A stretch of DNA of 48,164 nucleotides from Alphaproteobacteria bacterium (GTDB lineage Bacteria; Pseudomonadota; Alphaproteobacteria; Micropepsales; Micropepsaceae), in assembly GCA_027492655.1 (NCBI GenBank), contig JAPUEF010000235.1:1-48164 (forward strand), written 5' to 3'. How positions within the stretch are numbered: position 1 is the first letter of the stretch; each line of letters begins with the position of its first letter. Below the pieces are notes generated by a model, which was not told the DNA's origin, ran no database searches, and saw nothing but the letters and a program-made list of their open reading frames with translations. The position numbers and the translations under genes were made by a program. Of the stretch, positions 34,782-43,348 are shown in pieces.

Positions 34782-35234
34782 ATGAGCGAGACCATCGAAG
34801 GCGGGTGCCGGTGCGGCGCGGTGCGGTATCGCCTGACGGCGCCGAAGTTCCCGAACGCCTATGCCTGCCACTGCCGGGATTGCCAGACATGGTCGGGCAG
34901 CGCCTTCAGCCTGCAGGTGGTGGCCCCCGAGGACGCGCTGGAGGTGACAGGCGCGCCGCATCTCTATGAAATGGCGACCGGCGCGGGCGACGAACGCCGG
35001 GTGTCACGCCAGCGCGGCTGCGCGCGGTGCATGACGCGGGTGTACAACACCAACACGCGCCGGCCGGGCGTTGCCGTGTTGCGCGCGGGGACGCTGGACC
35101 GCAGCGACGAGCTGAACGTCGTCGCGCATATCTGGGTGTCGCGCAAAGTCGGCGGGATCGAGATTCCGGACGGCGTGCCGAGCTGGCCGGAAGGTGCGCC
35201 GCCGGCCGCGTTCTTCGCGGCGCTGATGAAGTGA
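34782..35234 (+). CDS. GFA family zinc-binding protein
   Basis: A 150-residue protein of the glutathione-dependent formaldehyde-activating (GFA/CENP-V) fold. Zinc ligands are visible as CRCG near the start, then CHCRDCQTWSG, then a CARC pair after RVSRQRG. The start at 34782 follows GGAGGCGGAGAG. Despite the name, many members have no proven role in formaldehyde metabolism. It is divergent from the NlpC-like gene and convergent with the GIY-YIG gene, so it is probably transcribed alone. Confidence 0.9.
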   Translation: MSETIEGGCRCGAVRYRLTAPKFPNAYACHCRDCQTWSGSAFSLQVVAPEDALEVTGAPHLYEMATGAGDERRVSRQRGCARCMTRVYNTNTRRPGVAVLRAGTLDRSDELNVVAHIWVSRKVGGIEIPDGVPSWPEGAPPAAFFAALMK

Positions 35235-35243
35235 GCGGGCGCG

Positions 35244-35825
35244 TCAAGCGCCTCGCATATTCCACCTGATGGCATAGTCGGCAATCAGGCCTGCCTCGAG
35301 CCCGACAGCACCGCTCAGTCGCAGGCCGTTCCATTCGCCATCGTCCGGAAACGCAATCAGTACCGAGATGGCCGAACCCTCCTTCAGCGCGGTCTCAAGA
35401 AGCCCCTTTATCCGGATGCTGGTGGTTTGGGTTATTCCGGGGCGCGCGTAGAAATAGAGCCGCTTCCTCAATCCCATTGTCGCGACGCCGACATACAGGG
35501 CTTCGGCATCGTTGCAGAATGCATAGACGCCGGCTTCCCTGGGGATTCCTTCAGGCAAAAGAAGAACGCCGGCGTCGTTCAACGTCCAGGCGGCGAGGCG
35601 ATTGAAGCCTCTGTCCAGAAGCAGTTCAGGCGTGAGAGTCGGTTTGGGCGGCGGGACAGGCGCAGGTGAGCCATCCGGCAGGGTCTGTTCGCGCGTCAGG
35701 CGCTTCATCCCGGCGTCGAGCAGAACCTTCCGAGCGTGCTGGTATTTGATGTTGAGCCGCTTCGCGATGGTCGCCGTCGGCACGCCGGCTTTTCCCAGCC
35801 GGCGTATTTCGTCTGAAAGTGTCAT
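35244..35825 (-). CDS. HTH plus GIY-YIG nuclease-like protein
   Basis: A 193-residue protein that starts with a helix-turn-helix (MTLSDEIRRLGKAGVPTATI then AKRLNIKYQHARKVLLDAGM), has a proline-rich linker (PAPVPPPKP), and ends with a GIY-YIG domain. The family marks are GVYAFCNDAEALYVGVA (GVY...YVG), LRKRLYFYARPG with the conserved arginine, and a glutamate in GLEAGLIADY. The ATG at 35825 begins the HTH directly; further upstream the frame is arginine/serine-rich. A site-specific DNA nuclease or nicking protein is plausible, but no mobile-element partner is seen. It is the gene nearest to sdhA in the inserted block. Confidence 0.8.
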   Translation of the reverse strand: MTLSDEIRRLGKAGVPTATIAKRLNIKYQHARKVLLDAGMKRLTREQTLPDGSPAPVPPPKPTLTPELLLDRGFNRLAAWTLNDAGVLLLPEGIPREAGVYAFCNDAEALYVGVATMGLRKRLYFYARPGITQTTSIRIKGLLETALKEGSAISVLIAFPDDGEWNGLRLSGAVGLEAGLIADYAIRWNMRGA

Positions 35826-35960
35826 GGGACGCCCGCCTCGTCGTTGCCGCGACTCTAGCGAGCAGGCGCGTCCGGGCAATCGGGGTGACGAGGAAATTCC
35901 GGCGCGGTCATGCGACCGGCTGCGGCAGAAGCGGGTTTTCTCGCATGTCTCGGGCATGTT

Positions 35961-35987
35961 CCTCGGGTCCGCTTCGCAGACCCGAGG
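35961..35987 (-). terminator. Hairpin after sdhA
   Basis: A 9-base-pair stem (CCTCGGGTC / GACCCGAGG) with a 9-base loop starts 13 bases beyond the sdhA stop. It has no T-run. It marks the end of the sdhCDA transcript before the unrelated genes. Confidence 0.5.
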
Positions 35988-36000
35988 GTGACGGCGGCGA

Positions 36001-37785
36001 TCAGTACACGCGCGCCTTGGGCTGGATGTACTCGATGTCGTTGGTCATCGTGTATTCGTGGACCGGGCGGTAATCGATCTTCACCGCGCCCTTGTCGTCG
36101 ATCCACGCCAGCGTGTGCTTCATCCAGTTCTTGTCGTCGCGCTCGGCATAGTCCTCGCGGGCATGCGCGCCGCGCGATTCCTTGCGGTTCTCGGCCGAGG
36201 TCATGGTGACGACGGCCTGCGAGATCAGGTTGTCGTATTCGAGCGACTCCATGAGGTCGGAGTTCCAGATCAGCGTGCGGTCGGTGACGCCGATGTCGGA
36301 CGAGCCGGCGAAGACCTTCTCGATCTTTTCCACGCCCTCTTTCAGCACCTCGCCGGTGCGATAGACGGCGCAGTTCGCCTGCATCGTGCGCTGCATCTGC
36401 AGGCGGAGCTGGGCGGTGGGCGTGCCGCCCCTGGCGTAGCGGATGCGGTCGAAACGGGCGAGGGCGGCCTCGGCGCTGTCCTTGGGGAGGTCGGCGTGAC
36501 GTTCGCCGATCTTCACGGTCTCGGCGACGCGGAGGCCCGCGGCGCGGCCGAAGACGACGAGGTCGGTGAGCGAGTTGGAGCCGAGGCGGTTCGCGCCATG
36601 GACCGAGACGCAGGCCGCTTCGCCGATCGCCATCAGGCCGGGGACGACGCTGTCGGGGTTGTCGCCGGCCTTGGTGAGGACTTCGCCGTGATAGTTCGTG
36701 GGGATGCCGCCCATATTGTAGTGGACGGTCGGCAGAACCGGGATCGGCTCTTTCGTGACGTCCACGTTGGCGAAGATCTTGGCGCTTTCGGAAATGCCGG
36801 GCAGGCGCTCGTGCACGATCTTCGGGTCGAGATGGTCGATGTGGAGATGGATCCACTCGCCATGCGGGCCGCAGCCGCGGCCTTCGCGGATTTCCATGGT
36901 CATGGCGCGCGAAACGACGTCGCGCGAGGCGAGATCCTTCACGCTGGGCGCATAGCGCTCCATGAAGCGCTCGCCGTTCTTGTTGGTGAGATAGCCGCCT
37001 TCGCCGCGCACGCCTTCGGTGATCAGGCAGCCCGCGCCGTAGATGCCGGTCGGGTGGAACTGCACGAATTCCATGTCCTGCAGCGGCAGGCCGGCGCGCA
37101 GCACCATGCCGCCGCCGTCGCCGGTGCAGGTATGCGCCGAGGTGCAGGAGAAATAGGCGCGGCCATAGCCGCCGGTCGCCAGAATCACCTCATGCGCGCG
37201 GAAGCGATGGATCGTGCCGTCTTCCAGGCACCACACCATCACGCCGCGGCAGCGTCCGTCCTCCATGATGAGGTCGAGCGCGAAATACTCGATGAAGAAC
37301 TGCACCTTGTTCTTCACGCACTGGCCGTAAAGCGTGTGCAGGATGGCGTGGCCGGTGCGGTCGGCGGCGGCGCAGGTGCGCTGCTGCGGCGACTGGCCGA
37401 AATTCTTGGTCATGCCGCCGAAGGCGCGCTGATAGATCTTGCCTTCCTCGGTGCGGCTGAACGGCACGCCCCAGTGTTCAAGCTCGTACACCGCATCGAC
37501 GGCGTTGCGGACGAGATACTCGATCGCGTCCTGGTCGCCGAGCCAGTCGGCGCCTTTCACGGTGTCGTACATGTGCCAGCGCCAGTCGTCCTCGCCCATA
37601 TTGCCGAGGCTGGCCGAGATGCCGCCCTGCGCGGCGACGGTGTGCGAGCGTGTGGGGAACACCTTGGTGACGCAGGCCGTCTTGAGGCCGGCCTGGGCGG
37701 CGCCCAGCGTGGCGCGCAGGCCCGCGCCGCCGGCGCCGACGACGACGACGTCATAGGTATGGTCGATGATCTTGTATGCGGACAT
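36001..37785 (-). CDS. sdhA: Succinate dehydrogenase flavoprotein subunit
   Basis: A 594-residue SdhA that oxidises succinate to fumarate and feeds electrons to SdhB. Visible features are the FAD-binding [18 protein letters not shown], the covalent-flavin histidine in [10 protein letters not shown], the substrate-site [15 protein letters not shown] and [28 protein letters not shown] and the C-terminal RPVHEYTM. Length and order are standard. The start follows sdhD with no gap. The downstream hairpin and the unrelated genes beyond it separate it from sdhB, which is otherwise its usual neighbour. Confidence 0.98.
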   Translation of the reverse strand: MSAYKIIDHTYDVVVVGAGGAGLRATLGAAQAGLKTACVTKVFPTRSHTVAAQGGISASLGNMGEDDWRWHMYDTVKGADWLGDQDAIEYLVRNAVDAVYELEHWGVPFSRTEEGKIYQRAFGGMTKNFGQSPQQRTCAAADRTGHAILHTLYGQCVKNKVQFFIEYFALDLIMEDGRCRGVMVWCLEDGTIHRFRAHEVILATGGYGRAYFSCTSAHTCTGDGGGMVLRAGLPLQDMEFVQFHPTGIYGAGCLITEGVRGEGGYLTNKNGERFMERYAPSVKDLASRDVVSRAMTMEIREGRGCGPHGEWIHLHIDHLDPKIVHERLPGISESAKIFANVDVTKEPIPVLPTVHYNMGGIPTNYHGEVLTKAGDNPDSVVPGLMAIGEAACVSVHGANRLGSNSLTDLVVFGRAAGLRVAETVKIGERHADLPKDSAEAALARFDRIRYARGGTPTAQLRLQMQRTMQANCAVYRTGEVLKEGVEKIEKVFAGSSDIGVTDRTLIWNSDLMESLEYDNLISQAVVTMTSAENRKESRGAHAREDYAERDDKNWMKHTLAWIDDKGAVKIDYRPVHEYTMTNDIEYIQPKARVY

Positions 37786-38175
37786 CTAGAGGGCCAGTTT
37801 CAGAATGGCGAGAACGCAGGCGAGCGTCACGATGACCGAGAAGAAGGTGTTGGCGATCAGCGCCGCGACCTTCCAGCCTTCATGGGTGACGTAATCGAGG
37901 ATCGTCTCCTCGAAGCCCAGGCGGAAATGCCAGAGCGCGGCGACGACGAAAGCCAGCATCAATCCGGCGTTCACCGGATGGGCGAAGAACGCGGCGGTTT
38001 CGGCGTAGGGCGCGCCGGCATGGGAGATGACCGCCCAGAGAAACCACAGACCGAGCGGCGCCAGCGCCACGCCGAGCGTGCGCAGCGCGATGAAATGGCC
38101 GGTGCCCTTGCGGGCGGCGCCGAGGCCGCGGACGCGGGCGGTGGGGGTGCGGAGCGAGGTTTTGGGCGTCGCCAT
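37786..38175 (-). CDS. sdhD: Succinate dehydrogenase membrane anchor subunit
   Basis: A 129-residue protein with three membrane helices. The typical start is RVRGLGAARKGTGHFIALRT, and the motif HPVNAGLMLAFVVAALWHFRLG includes the haem/quinone-site histidines, followed by FEETILDYVTHEGWKVAALI. With SdhC it anchors SdhAB and binds haem b and ubiquinone. Its ATG overlaps the sdhC stop by one base (TAATG), and sdhA follows directly, so the three are co-translated. Confidence 0.95.
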   Translation of the reverse strand: MATPKTSLRTPTARVRGLGAARKGTGHFIALRTLGVALAPLGLWFLWAVISHAGAPYAETAAFFAHPVNAGLMLAFVVAALWHFRLGFEETILDYVTHEGWKVAALIANTFFSVIVTLACVLAILKLAL

Positions 38176-38591
38176 TACAGCCTCCCCATCGTGGCGTAGG
38201 CGGCGATCCAGACCGCGACGGTCAGGATGCCGGTGAGCGCGACCACCAGCCAGCCGGTGAAACGCGCGGTCGGCTTTTCAAAGCCGAGCCCTGAATCCCA
38301 GAAGAGATGCCGCACGCCGTTCAACAGATGGAACAGGAAGGCGACGGTGAAGCCGAGCAGCACGAGGCGGCCCAGCCAGTGCCCGGCGGCGGCGGCGAAG
38401 TCGGCATAGGCCGCAGGGCCGACGGCGGCGGCGATCAGCCACCAGGCGACCGCCAGCGTGCCGACGCCGAGGCCGATCCCGGTGAAGCGATGGAAGATCG
38501 ACGAGAACATCGTCACCGACCAGCGATAGATCTGGAGGTGCGGCGAAAGCGGCCGCTCGGGGCGGCGGGTGGACGCGGTTGCGTCGGCCAT
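38175..38591 (-). CDS. sdhC: Succinate dehydrogenase cytochrome b556 subunit
   Basis: A 138-residue membrane subunit with the family start RPERPLSPHLQIYRWSVTMF and the motif SIFHRFTGIGLGVGTL, three helices, and a second histidine region FHLLNGVRHLFWDSGL. It binds haem b with SdhD and contributes to the quinone site. First gene of the sdhC-sdhD-sdhA operon. A promoter (38633-38660) lies just upstream and abuts the terminator of the DUF1329 gene, giving a compact boundary. Confidence 0.96.
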   Translation of the reverse strand: MADATASTRRPERPLSPHLQIYRWSVTMFSSIFHRFTGIGLGVGTLAVAWWLIAAAVGPAAYADFAAAAGHWLGRLVLLGFTVAFLFHLLNGVRHLFWDSGLGFEKPTARFTGWLVVALTGILTVAVWIAAYATMGRL

Positions 38592-38632
38592 GAGGCGAGG
38601 CTTCCCGAAAATGCGTTGGCGAACGGGGTTGG

Positions 38633-38660
38633 AGTATAGGAAGCGACCCCCTCAAAGCAA
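38633..38660 (-). promoter_or_regulatory. Candidate promoter of sdhCDA
   Basis: On the minus strand TTGCTT (38655-38660) and TATACT (38633-38638) are spaced by 16 bases, about 40 bases before the sdhC ATG. The -10 box matches consensus at five of six positions. Confidence 0.6.
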
Positions 38661-38662
38661 CG

Positions 38663-38692
38663 CGCCCGCGGCCTCTTTCGAGGCCACGGGCG
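38663..38692 (-). terminator. Terminator hairpin of the DUF1329 gene
   Basis: A 13-base-pair stem with one G-U pair and a GAAA loop on the transcribed strand (38680-38692 with 38663-38675), 31 bases past the DUF1329 stop. It is followed by GTTGCTTTG. The sdhC promoter begins two bases later. Confidence 0.7.
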
Positions 38693-38722
38693 TTGAGAAA
38701 CATTCTCAATTATCGGCGCGGC

Positions 38723-40078
38723 TTAGCGGACGCCGAGCTGACGCAGGTTGTTCGGGTTGAAACGGTCTTCGCCCGTCGAGACATCCCAGCGGATCGACTT
38801 GGTTTCGTTGCCCAGCGCATCGACGAAATAGCCCTTCGACTGGAGGTCGTAGGCCACGGTCGCCGCTTCCGAGCAGATCGACTGGTCGTAGTAGTTGATC
38901 ATGTGGGCTTCCTGCACGCGCCACAGCTCGCCGCGCGCGTCATACAGCTCGCCCGCCACGATCATCCAGGTGTCCTCGTCGAGGTGGAAGGTGCGGCGCG
39001 AGTAGATGTGGCGGGTGTCGGGCTTCAGCGTGCCGTCCACCGTCCAGACGCGATGCAGCTCGTAACGCAGCACGTCGGGGTTCAGCGTGTTGGGCGTCGC
39101 CAGCTGGTCGATCTTCGTCGCGGGCGAGGCGAGCTTGTAGGCGTTGTAGGGCACATAGACTTCGCTCTTGCCCTTCAGCTCCCAGTTGTAGCGGTCGGGG
39201 GCGCCGTTGAACATCGACAGCATGTCAGATGTGGTCAGGCCCTCGGACGTCGCGCTGGGGTTGTCGTACTGCACGTCGGGCGCGCGGCGGACGCGGCGCT
39301 GGCCGGGGTTGTAGGTCCACACCTGACGCGGCATCGCGACCTGGTCGATGGTCTCGTGCACCAGAAGCGCCGTGCCGGCCTGACGGGCGGGCTCGATCGT
39401 CTGCTGCAGGAAGTAGATCGACTTGTTGTCGAGCTGGGCGACATCGTTGCGGGCCGGGTCGGACCAGCGGAAGATCACCTCGTCCTGGATGCGGACGCGG
39501 CTGGGGGCGCGGCCCGGGTAAACGACCGCGCCGTAATAGTCGCGGGCGATCTTGTAGCCGCGATAGCGCAGCAGGTGGTTCCAGAGCACCTCAAGGCCAT
39601 TCTCGGGCACCGGGAACGGGGTGGCGTAGAACGCGCCGGCGACACCGTTGCCGCCCGAGGTGAGCTGGCCGGTGACGGCGTTCTTCTTGTTCCATTCGGC
39701 CGCCTTGGCCGGCAGGCCGCAGGAGCGGCGGGTCGGATAGACGTTCATCTTAAACGTCGGATAGGCCTTCAGCAGCGCCTTGCTGCCAGCGGTGAGATGG
39801 GTCTCGTACTGGGCGGCGTTCGAGCCGTCGATCGTGAACAGGATGGCGTCGGAGGCGAACGGGTCGGTATAGGCGCCGCCCGGCGTGTGATCGCCCAGAT
39901 CTTTCAGGCCGCCGTCGAAGGCGGGGATGGCGCCGTCGGCGGTGCCGGCGACTTCTGCGCCGTTGGGCGTCAGGTCGGCGCCCAGACGGGCGGCGTCAGC
40001 TTCCGAGGCGGCGGCGAGGCCGCCGAGCAGGGCCGCAAGAGCGACCGTGGCGGCGAACTGGTTGAGGCGTTTCGACAA
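38723..40078 (-). CDS. Exported DUF1329 protein
   Basis: A 451-residue protein with a signal peptide (AATVALAALLGGLAAASEADA) and the full DUF1329 pattern: GADLTPNGAEVAGTADGAIP near the mature start, ETIDQVAMPRQVWTYNPGQR, RRAPDVQYDNPSATSEGL, RYELHRVWTVDGTLKPDTRH and the terminal LYDARGELWRV. DUF1329 proteins are LolB-like beta-structures of the periplasm or outer membrane, common in sphingomonads and pseudomonads. They are often encoded near efflux or lipid genes; their role is not settled. A candidate promoter with a perfect -35 box lies upstream, and a strong hairpin follows. Confidence 0.93.
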   Translation of the reverse strand: MSKRLNQFAATVALAALLGGLAAASEADAARLGADLTPNGAEVAGTADGAIPAFDGGLKDLGDHTPGGAYTDPFASDAILFTIDGSNAAQYETHLTAGSKALLKAYPTFKMNVYPTRRSCGLPAKAAEWNKKNAVTGQLTSGGNGVAGAFYATPFPVPENGLEVLWNHLLRYRGYKIARDYYGAVVYPGRAPSRVRIQDEVIFRWSDPARNDVAQLDNKSIYFLQQTIEPARQAGTALLVHETIDQVAMPRQVWTYNPGQRRVRRAPDVQYDNPSATSEGLTTSDMLSMFNGAPDRYNWELKGKSEVYVPYNAYKLASPATKIDQLATPNTLNPDVLRYELHRVWTVDGTLKPDTRHIYSRRTFHLDEDTWMIVAGELYDARGELWRVQEAHMINYYDQSICSEAATVAYDLQSKGYFVDALGNETKSIRWDVSTGEDRFNPNNLRQLGVR

Positions 40079-40143
40079 TTCTAGCTCCCTAGGTTGCAGT
40101 TGGGCGCGAGTTAGCCCGCCGTTTGCGCGTTAGGGAAGCCTGA

Positions 40144-40190
40144 ATCCTGGATTTATCGTTCATCTGGTGTCAAATTATCGCTTGCAAGCG
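40144..40190 (-). promoter_or_regulatory. Candidate DUF1329 promoter with adjacent palindrome
   Basis: On the minus strand a perfect TTGACA (40168-40173) is followed after 18 bases by the weak -10 CAGGAT (40144-40149). A 12-base perfect palindrome CGCTTGCAAGCG (40179-40190) lies six bases upstream of the -35 box. It sits between divergent genes and could serve either one. Confidence 0.4.
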
Positions 40191-40291
40191 TCAACTTTTG
40201 CAACTGCGAAGCGCGCCTGACGAAAGCCGGAGGGAGCGCTTGAACGCCGGCGCGGCTGCGGCGATGGTGCGCCCGAACGCAAGGGGCAGAC

Positions 40292-41908
40292 ATGAGCGAT
40301 CTTCCGGGCATCTTCATCGGCAAGGGCGAGAATCGGGTGGAGCTGGCGCTGTCGCTGGCCAACAGGCACGGGCTGATCGCGGGCGCGACCGGCACCGGCA
40401 AGACGGTGACGCTGCAGATCCTGGCCGAAGGGCTCTCGGCGATGGGCGTGCCGGTCTTCGCCGCCGACGTGAAGGGCGATCTTTCGGGAATCGCGTTGGC
40501 CGGAACCGAGAAATCCTTCCTGACCGAACGGGCCGCGAAGATCGGGCTGGACCCTTATGTCTTCGAGCCGCATCCGACGATCTTCTGGGACGTCTTCGGC
40601 AAGCAGGGCCACCCGATCCGCGCGACGGTGTCCGAGATGGGGCCGCTGTTGCTCTCGCGGCTGCTGGACCTGAACGACGTGCAGGAAGGCGTGCTGAACA
40701 TCGCCTTCCGCGTGGCGGACGACGAGGGCCTGCTGCTGCTGGACCTGAAAGACCTGCGCGCGATCCTGGCCTTCCTCGCCGAGCATGCCGACGACGTGAA
40801 GGCGCGTTACGGCAATGTCTCGCCGACCAGCGTAGGCGCGATCCAGCGTCAGCTGCTGGTTCTGGAGAACCAAGGCGGCGACGCCTTCTTCGGCGAGCCG
40901 GCGCTGGCGCTGTCCGACTTTATGATGACCGACGCGCAGGGGCGCGGGGCGATCAACGTGCTGGCCGCCGATCAGCTGATGTCGAACCCGCGCGTCTATG
41001 CGACGTTCCTGCTGTGGATGATGTCGGAGCTGTTCGAGCAGCTGCCCGAGGCCGGCGATCTGGAGAAGCCGAAGCTCGTGTTCTTCTTCGACGAGGCGCA
41101 CCTGCTGTTCAACGACGCGCCCAAAGCCCTGCTTGAGAAGGTCACGCAGGTCGTGCGGCTGATCCGCTCGAAGGGCGTCGGCGTCTATTTCATCACCCAG
41201 AACCCGCAGGACGTGCCGGAGATCGTGCTGAGCCAGCTGGGCAATCGCATCCAGCATGCGCTGAGGGCCTATACGCCCAAGGAGCAGAAGGCGGTGCGGG
41301 TGGCGGCGGAGAGCTTCCGCGCCAATCCGGCGTTCAGGACGGAAGATGCGATCACCGAGATGGGCACGGGCGAGGCGCTGGTCTCGACGCTGCAGAAAGG
41401 CGGCGTGCCGGCCGTGGTGGAGCGCACGCTGATCCGTCCGCCGTCGGGGCGGATGGGGCCGCTGACGCCGGAGGAGCGCACGCAGCTGATGACGGGCAGT
41501 CCGCTGGCCGGGAAATACGAGCAGGTGGTGGACCGCGAGAGCGCTTATGAAATCCTGAACGGCCAGCGCAAGGTGGAGACGCCGCCCCCCGCGAAGCCGG
41601 AGACGAAGACGGGCGGGATCGACTGGGGCGCGCGGCCTGTGCCGGCGCCCATTCCGGCGCCCGAGCCGCGTGCGCCGCGCGAGAGCAGCACGCGCGGCTC
41701 GATCCGCGACCGCGAGCCGCCGCCGCCGGCGCGCGAGGAGAAATCCTCGGGCGGCTGGCTGTCGGACGTGCTGGGCGGGGGAGGCGGCAAGCGCCAGAGC
41801 GTCGGCGAGGCGGCGATCAAGTCGGTGACGCGGTCGGTGTCCTCGACCATCGGGCGCGAGATCGGCCGTTCGATCCTCGGCAGCATTCTGGGCGGCAAGC
41901 GGCGCTAG
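40292..41908 (+). CDS. HerA-like ATPase (DUF853 family)
   Basis: A 538-residue P-loop ATPase. The Walker A is GATGTGKT (residues 31-38), followed by [13 protein letters not shown], the DUF853 phrases [20 protein letters not shown] and [14 protein letters not shown], the Walker [13 protein letters not shown] (about 262-273) and the sensor [15 protein letters not shown]. The C-terminus has a proline-rich low-complexity linker and a conserved [15 protein letters not shown] tail. DUF853 proteins (for example E. coli YjgR) are HerA/FtsK-related with no proven role. The TIR gene starts 21 bases after its stop on the same strand. Confidence 0.92.
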   Translation: MSDLPGIFIGKGENRVELALSLANRHGLIAGATGTGKTVTLQILAEGLSAMGVPVFAADVKGDLSGIALAGTEKSFLTERAAKIGLDPYVFEPHPTIFWDVFGKQGHPIRATVSEMGPLLLSRLLDLNDVQEGVLNIAFRVADDEGLLLLDLKDLRAILAFLAEHADDVKARYGNVSPTSVGAIQRQLLVLENQGGDAFFGEPALALSDFMMTDAQGRGAINVLAADQLMSNPRVYATFLLWMMSELFEQLPEAGDLEKPKLVFFFDEAHLLFNDAPKALLEKVTQVVRLIRSKGVGVYFITQNPQDVPEIVLSQLGNRIQHALRAYTPKEQKAVRVAAESFRANPAFRTEDAITEMGTGEALVSTLQKGGVPAVVERTLIRPPSGRMGPLTPEERTQLMTGSPLAGKYEQVVDRESAYEILNGQRKVETPPPAKPETKTGGIDWGARPVPAPIPAPEPRAPRESSTRGSIRDREPPPPAREEKSSGGWLSDVLGGGGGKRQSVGEAAIKSVTRSVSSTIGREIGRSILGSILGGKRR

Positions 41909-41929
41909 TCTCCGCTGGTGGGCGGGCCG

Positions 41930-43342
41930 ATGAGCGGAATCGTCATTTCCTACCGGCGGGCCGATACCCAGGCGCTCGCCGGGCGAATCCGGGACCGGCT
42001 GGTGGCGCGGTTCGGTGCGTCGGTCGTCTTCATGGATATCGACAGCATCGGCTACGGCGCGGATTTCGCTTCGGAGATCCGCCGCGCGCTGGAAGGGGCC
42101 GATGCGCTGGTGCCGGTCATCGGTCCGGGGTGGACGGGGCCGCAGCCGGGCGGCCGCGCGCGCATCCATGAAGCCGACGATCCGGTGCGGATCGAGATCG
42201 AGACAGCGCTGGGCCTTGGCCTCAGGATCGTGCCGGTGCTGGTCGAGGGCACGGCCATGCCCTACGCGGCGGCGCTGCCGCCGTCGATCGCCGGACTCTC
42301 CGCGCTCAACGCCGTCGTGGTCGATCCGGGCCGGGATTTCGATGTCCATATCGGGCGGCTGATTACGGCGTTGTCGCGCCCGGCGCGCAGGCCGTCATGG
42401 CGGCGGCCCGTCTCTGCCGCCGCAGCCGTGGTGACGCTCGGTCTTGCGGGTCTGGCCGGATGGTGGCTGAGCCGGGATGGCGGGGCGGACGACCCGGCGC
42501 GTCTTGCCCTGACCGACACGGAATGTGCCGGGCTGCGCGGGCTGGTGGCGGAGGCGCCGCAGCGCTTCATGGGCCTCAGGGGCATCATCAGGGGGCAGGA
42601 TTTCTGGGAGGCGCCGGTCCGGATCGATGGCTTCGACGCCTGCTTCGTAGGCACAGGGCTTGGGCCTGCCGTCACCTGCGAGCGAGCGATTGCCGCCGGG
42701 GAGCGCCGCGCTGAAATGCTGGACGCCTATGCGGCCAGCGCGGCGACCTGTCTCGGCCAGGGCTGGACGGCCCTGTCGGGCGATGCGCTGAGCCGCACCA
42801 TTGCGGGCAAGGATGCGGGCCTGCTGATCAAACTGGATGATGTCGCCGGCCCGGCGCCATTGCTGCCGGAGGGCGGCAAGGCGACCCACAAACTGAACGT
42901 GCTGGTGAGCGCGCTGAAGCCGGAGCCCGGCGTCGAGACCAAGTGCCAGCAGGTCTCGCTGTTTCTCGGTTCGGCCGCGAACGGCTTCACCGCCTTCAAA
43001 GGCATGCCGGACGAGGCGGGCGGGTATGCCGTCATCGTGACGCCGGCGATGTTCGACCGCTGCAGGATCGTACCCGTCAATGGCCGGCTGGAGATGGCGT
43101 GCGACGTGGCGACGGCGGTCGCCGACGGCCAGCTCACGCAGTGGATGGACGCCAACGCCCAGTTCTATTTCGCCTGCCTCGGGTCGTCATTCGCCGTCGA
43201 GGGCGTCGATGCCCGCTCGCGCGTCATACGATCGACCAATCCCGGCACCGGCGAAATCCGCATGACTATCGCGCCGCAGACGCCGCCGGCCGACCGGCCG
43301 CTGATGACCGGCCTCTTGCGGGTGACGTTCGCGCCGCCCTGA
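41930..43342 (+). CDS. Membrane-anchored TIR-domain protein with cysteine-rich outer domain
   Basis: A 470-residue protein. Residues 1-145 are a bacterial TIR domain: IVISYRRADTQALAGRI, VVFMDIDSIGYGADF, ADALVPVIGPGW and DDPVRIEIETALGLGLRIVP. Glu89 in the last motif aligns with the catalytic glutamate of NAD-cleaving TIRs such as SARM1. An arginine-rich stretch then leads into one membrane helix (VSAAAAVVTLGLAGLAGWWL, 161-180), so the TIR lies in the cytoplasm and the rest outside. The 290-residue outer part has eight cysteines and the TIR none, which suggests four disulfides; I know no family for it. The ATG at 41930 follows GGTGGGCGG. Signal-triggered NAD depletion is an inference from the layout. 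Confidence 0.85.
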   Translation: MSGIVISYRRADTQALAGRIRDRLVARFGASVVFMDIDSIGYGADFASEIRRALEGADALVPVIGPGWTGPQPGGRARIHEADDPVRIEIETALGLGLRIVPVLVEGTAMPYAAALPPSIAGLSALNAVVVDPGRDFDVHIGRLITALSRPARRPSWRRPVSAAAAVVTLGLAGLAGWWLSRDGGADDPARLALTDTECAGLRGLVAEAPQRFMGLRGIIRGQDFWEAPVRIDGFDACFVGTGLGPAVTCERAIAAGERRAEMLDAYAASAATCLGQGWTALSGDALSRTIAGKDAGLLIKLDDVAGPAPLLPEGGKATHKLNVLVSALKPEPGVETKCQQVSLFLGSAANGFTAFKGMPDEAGGYAVIVTPAMFDRCRIVPVNGRLEMACDVATAVADGQLTQWMDANAQFYFACLGSSFAVEGVDARSRVIRSTNPGTGEIRMTIAPQTPPADRPLMTGLLRVTFAPP

Positions 43343-43348
43343 CAGGCG

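Noticed and set aside
30154-38591. A prophage or integrative element between sdhB and sdhA
   Set aside because: No integrase, transposase, attachment repeats or tRNA is present, and base composition looks like the neighbours. Only the GIY-YIG protein hints at mobility.
40292-43342. Calling the HerA-like/TIR pair a proven defence system
   Set aside because: DUF853 ATPases are common housekeeping-type genes and no other defence gene is near, so this is kept as a hypothesis only.
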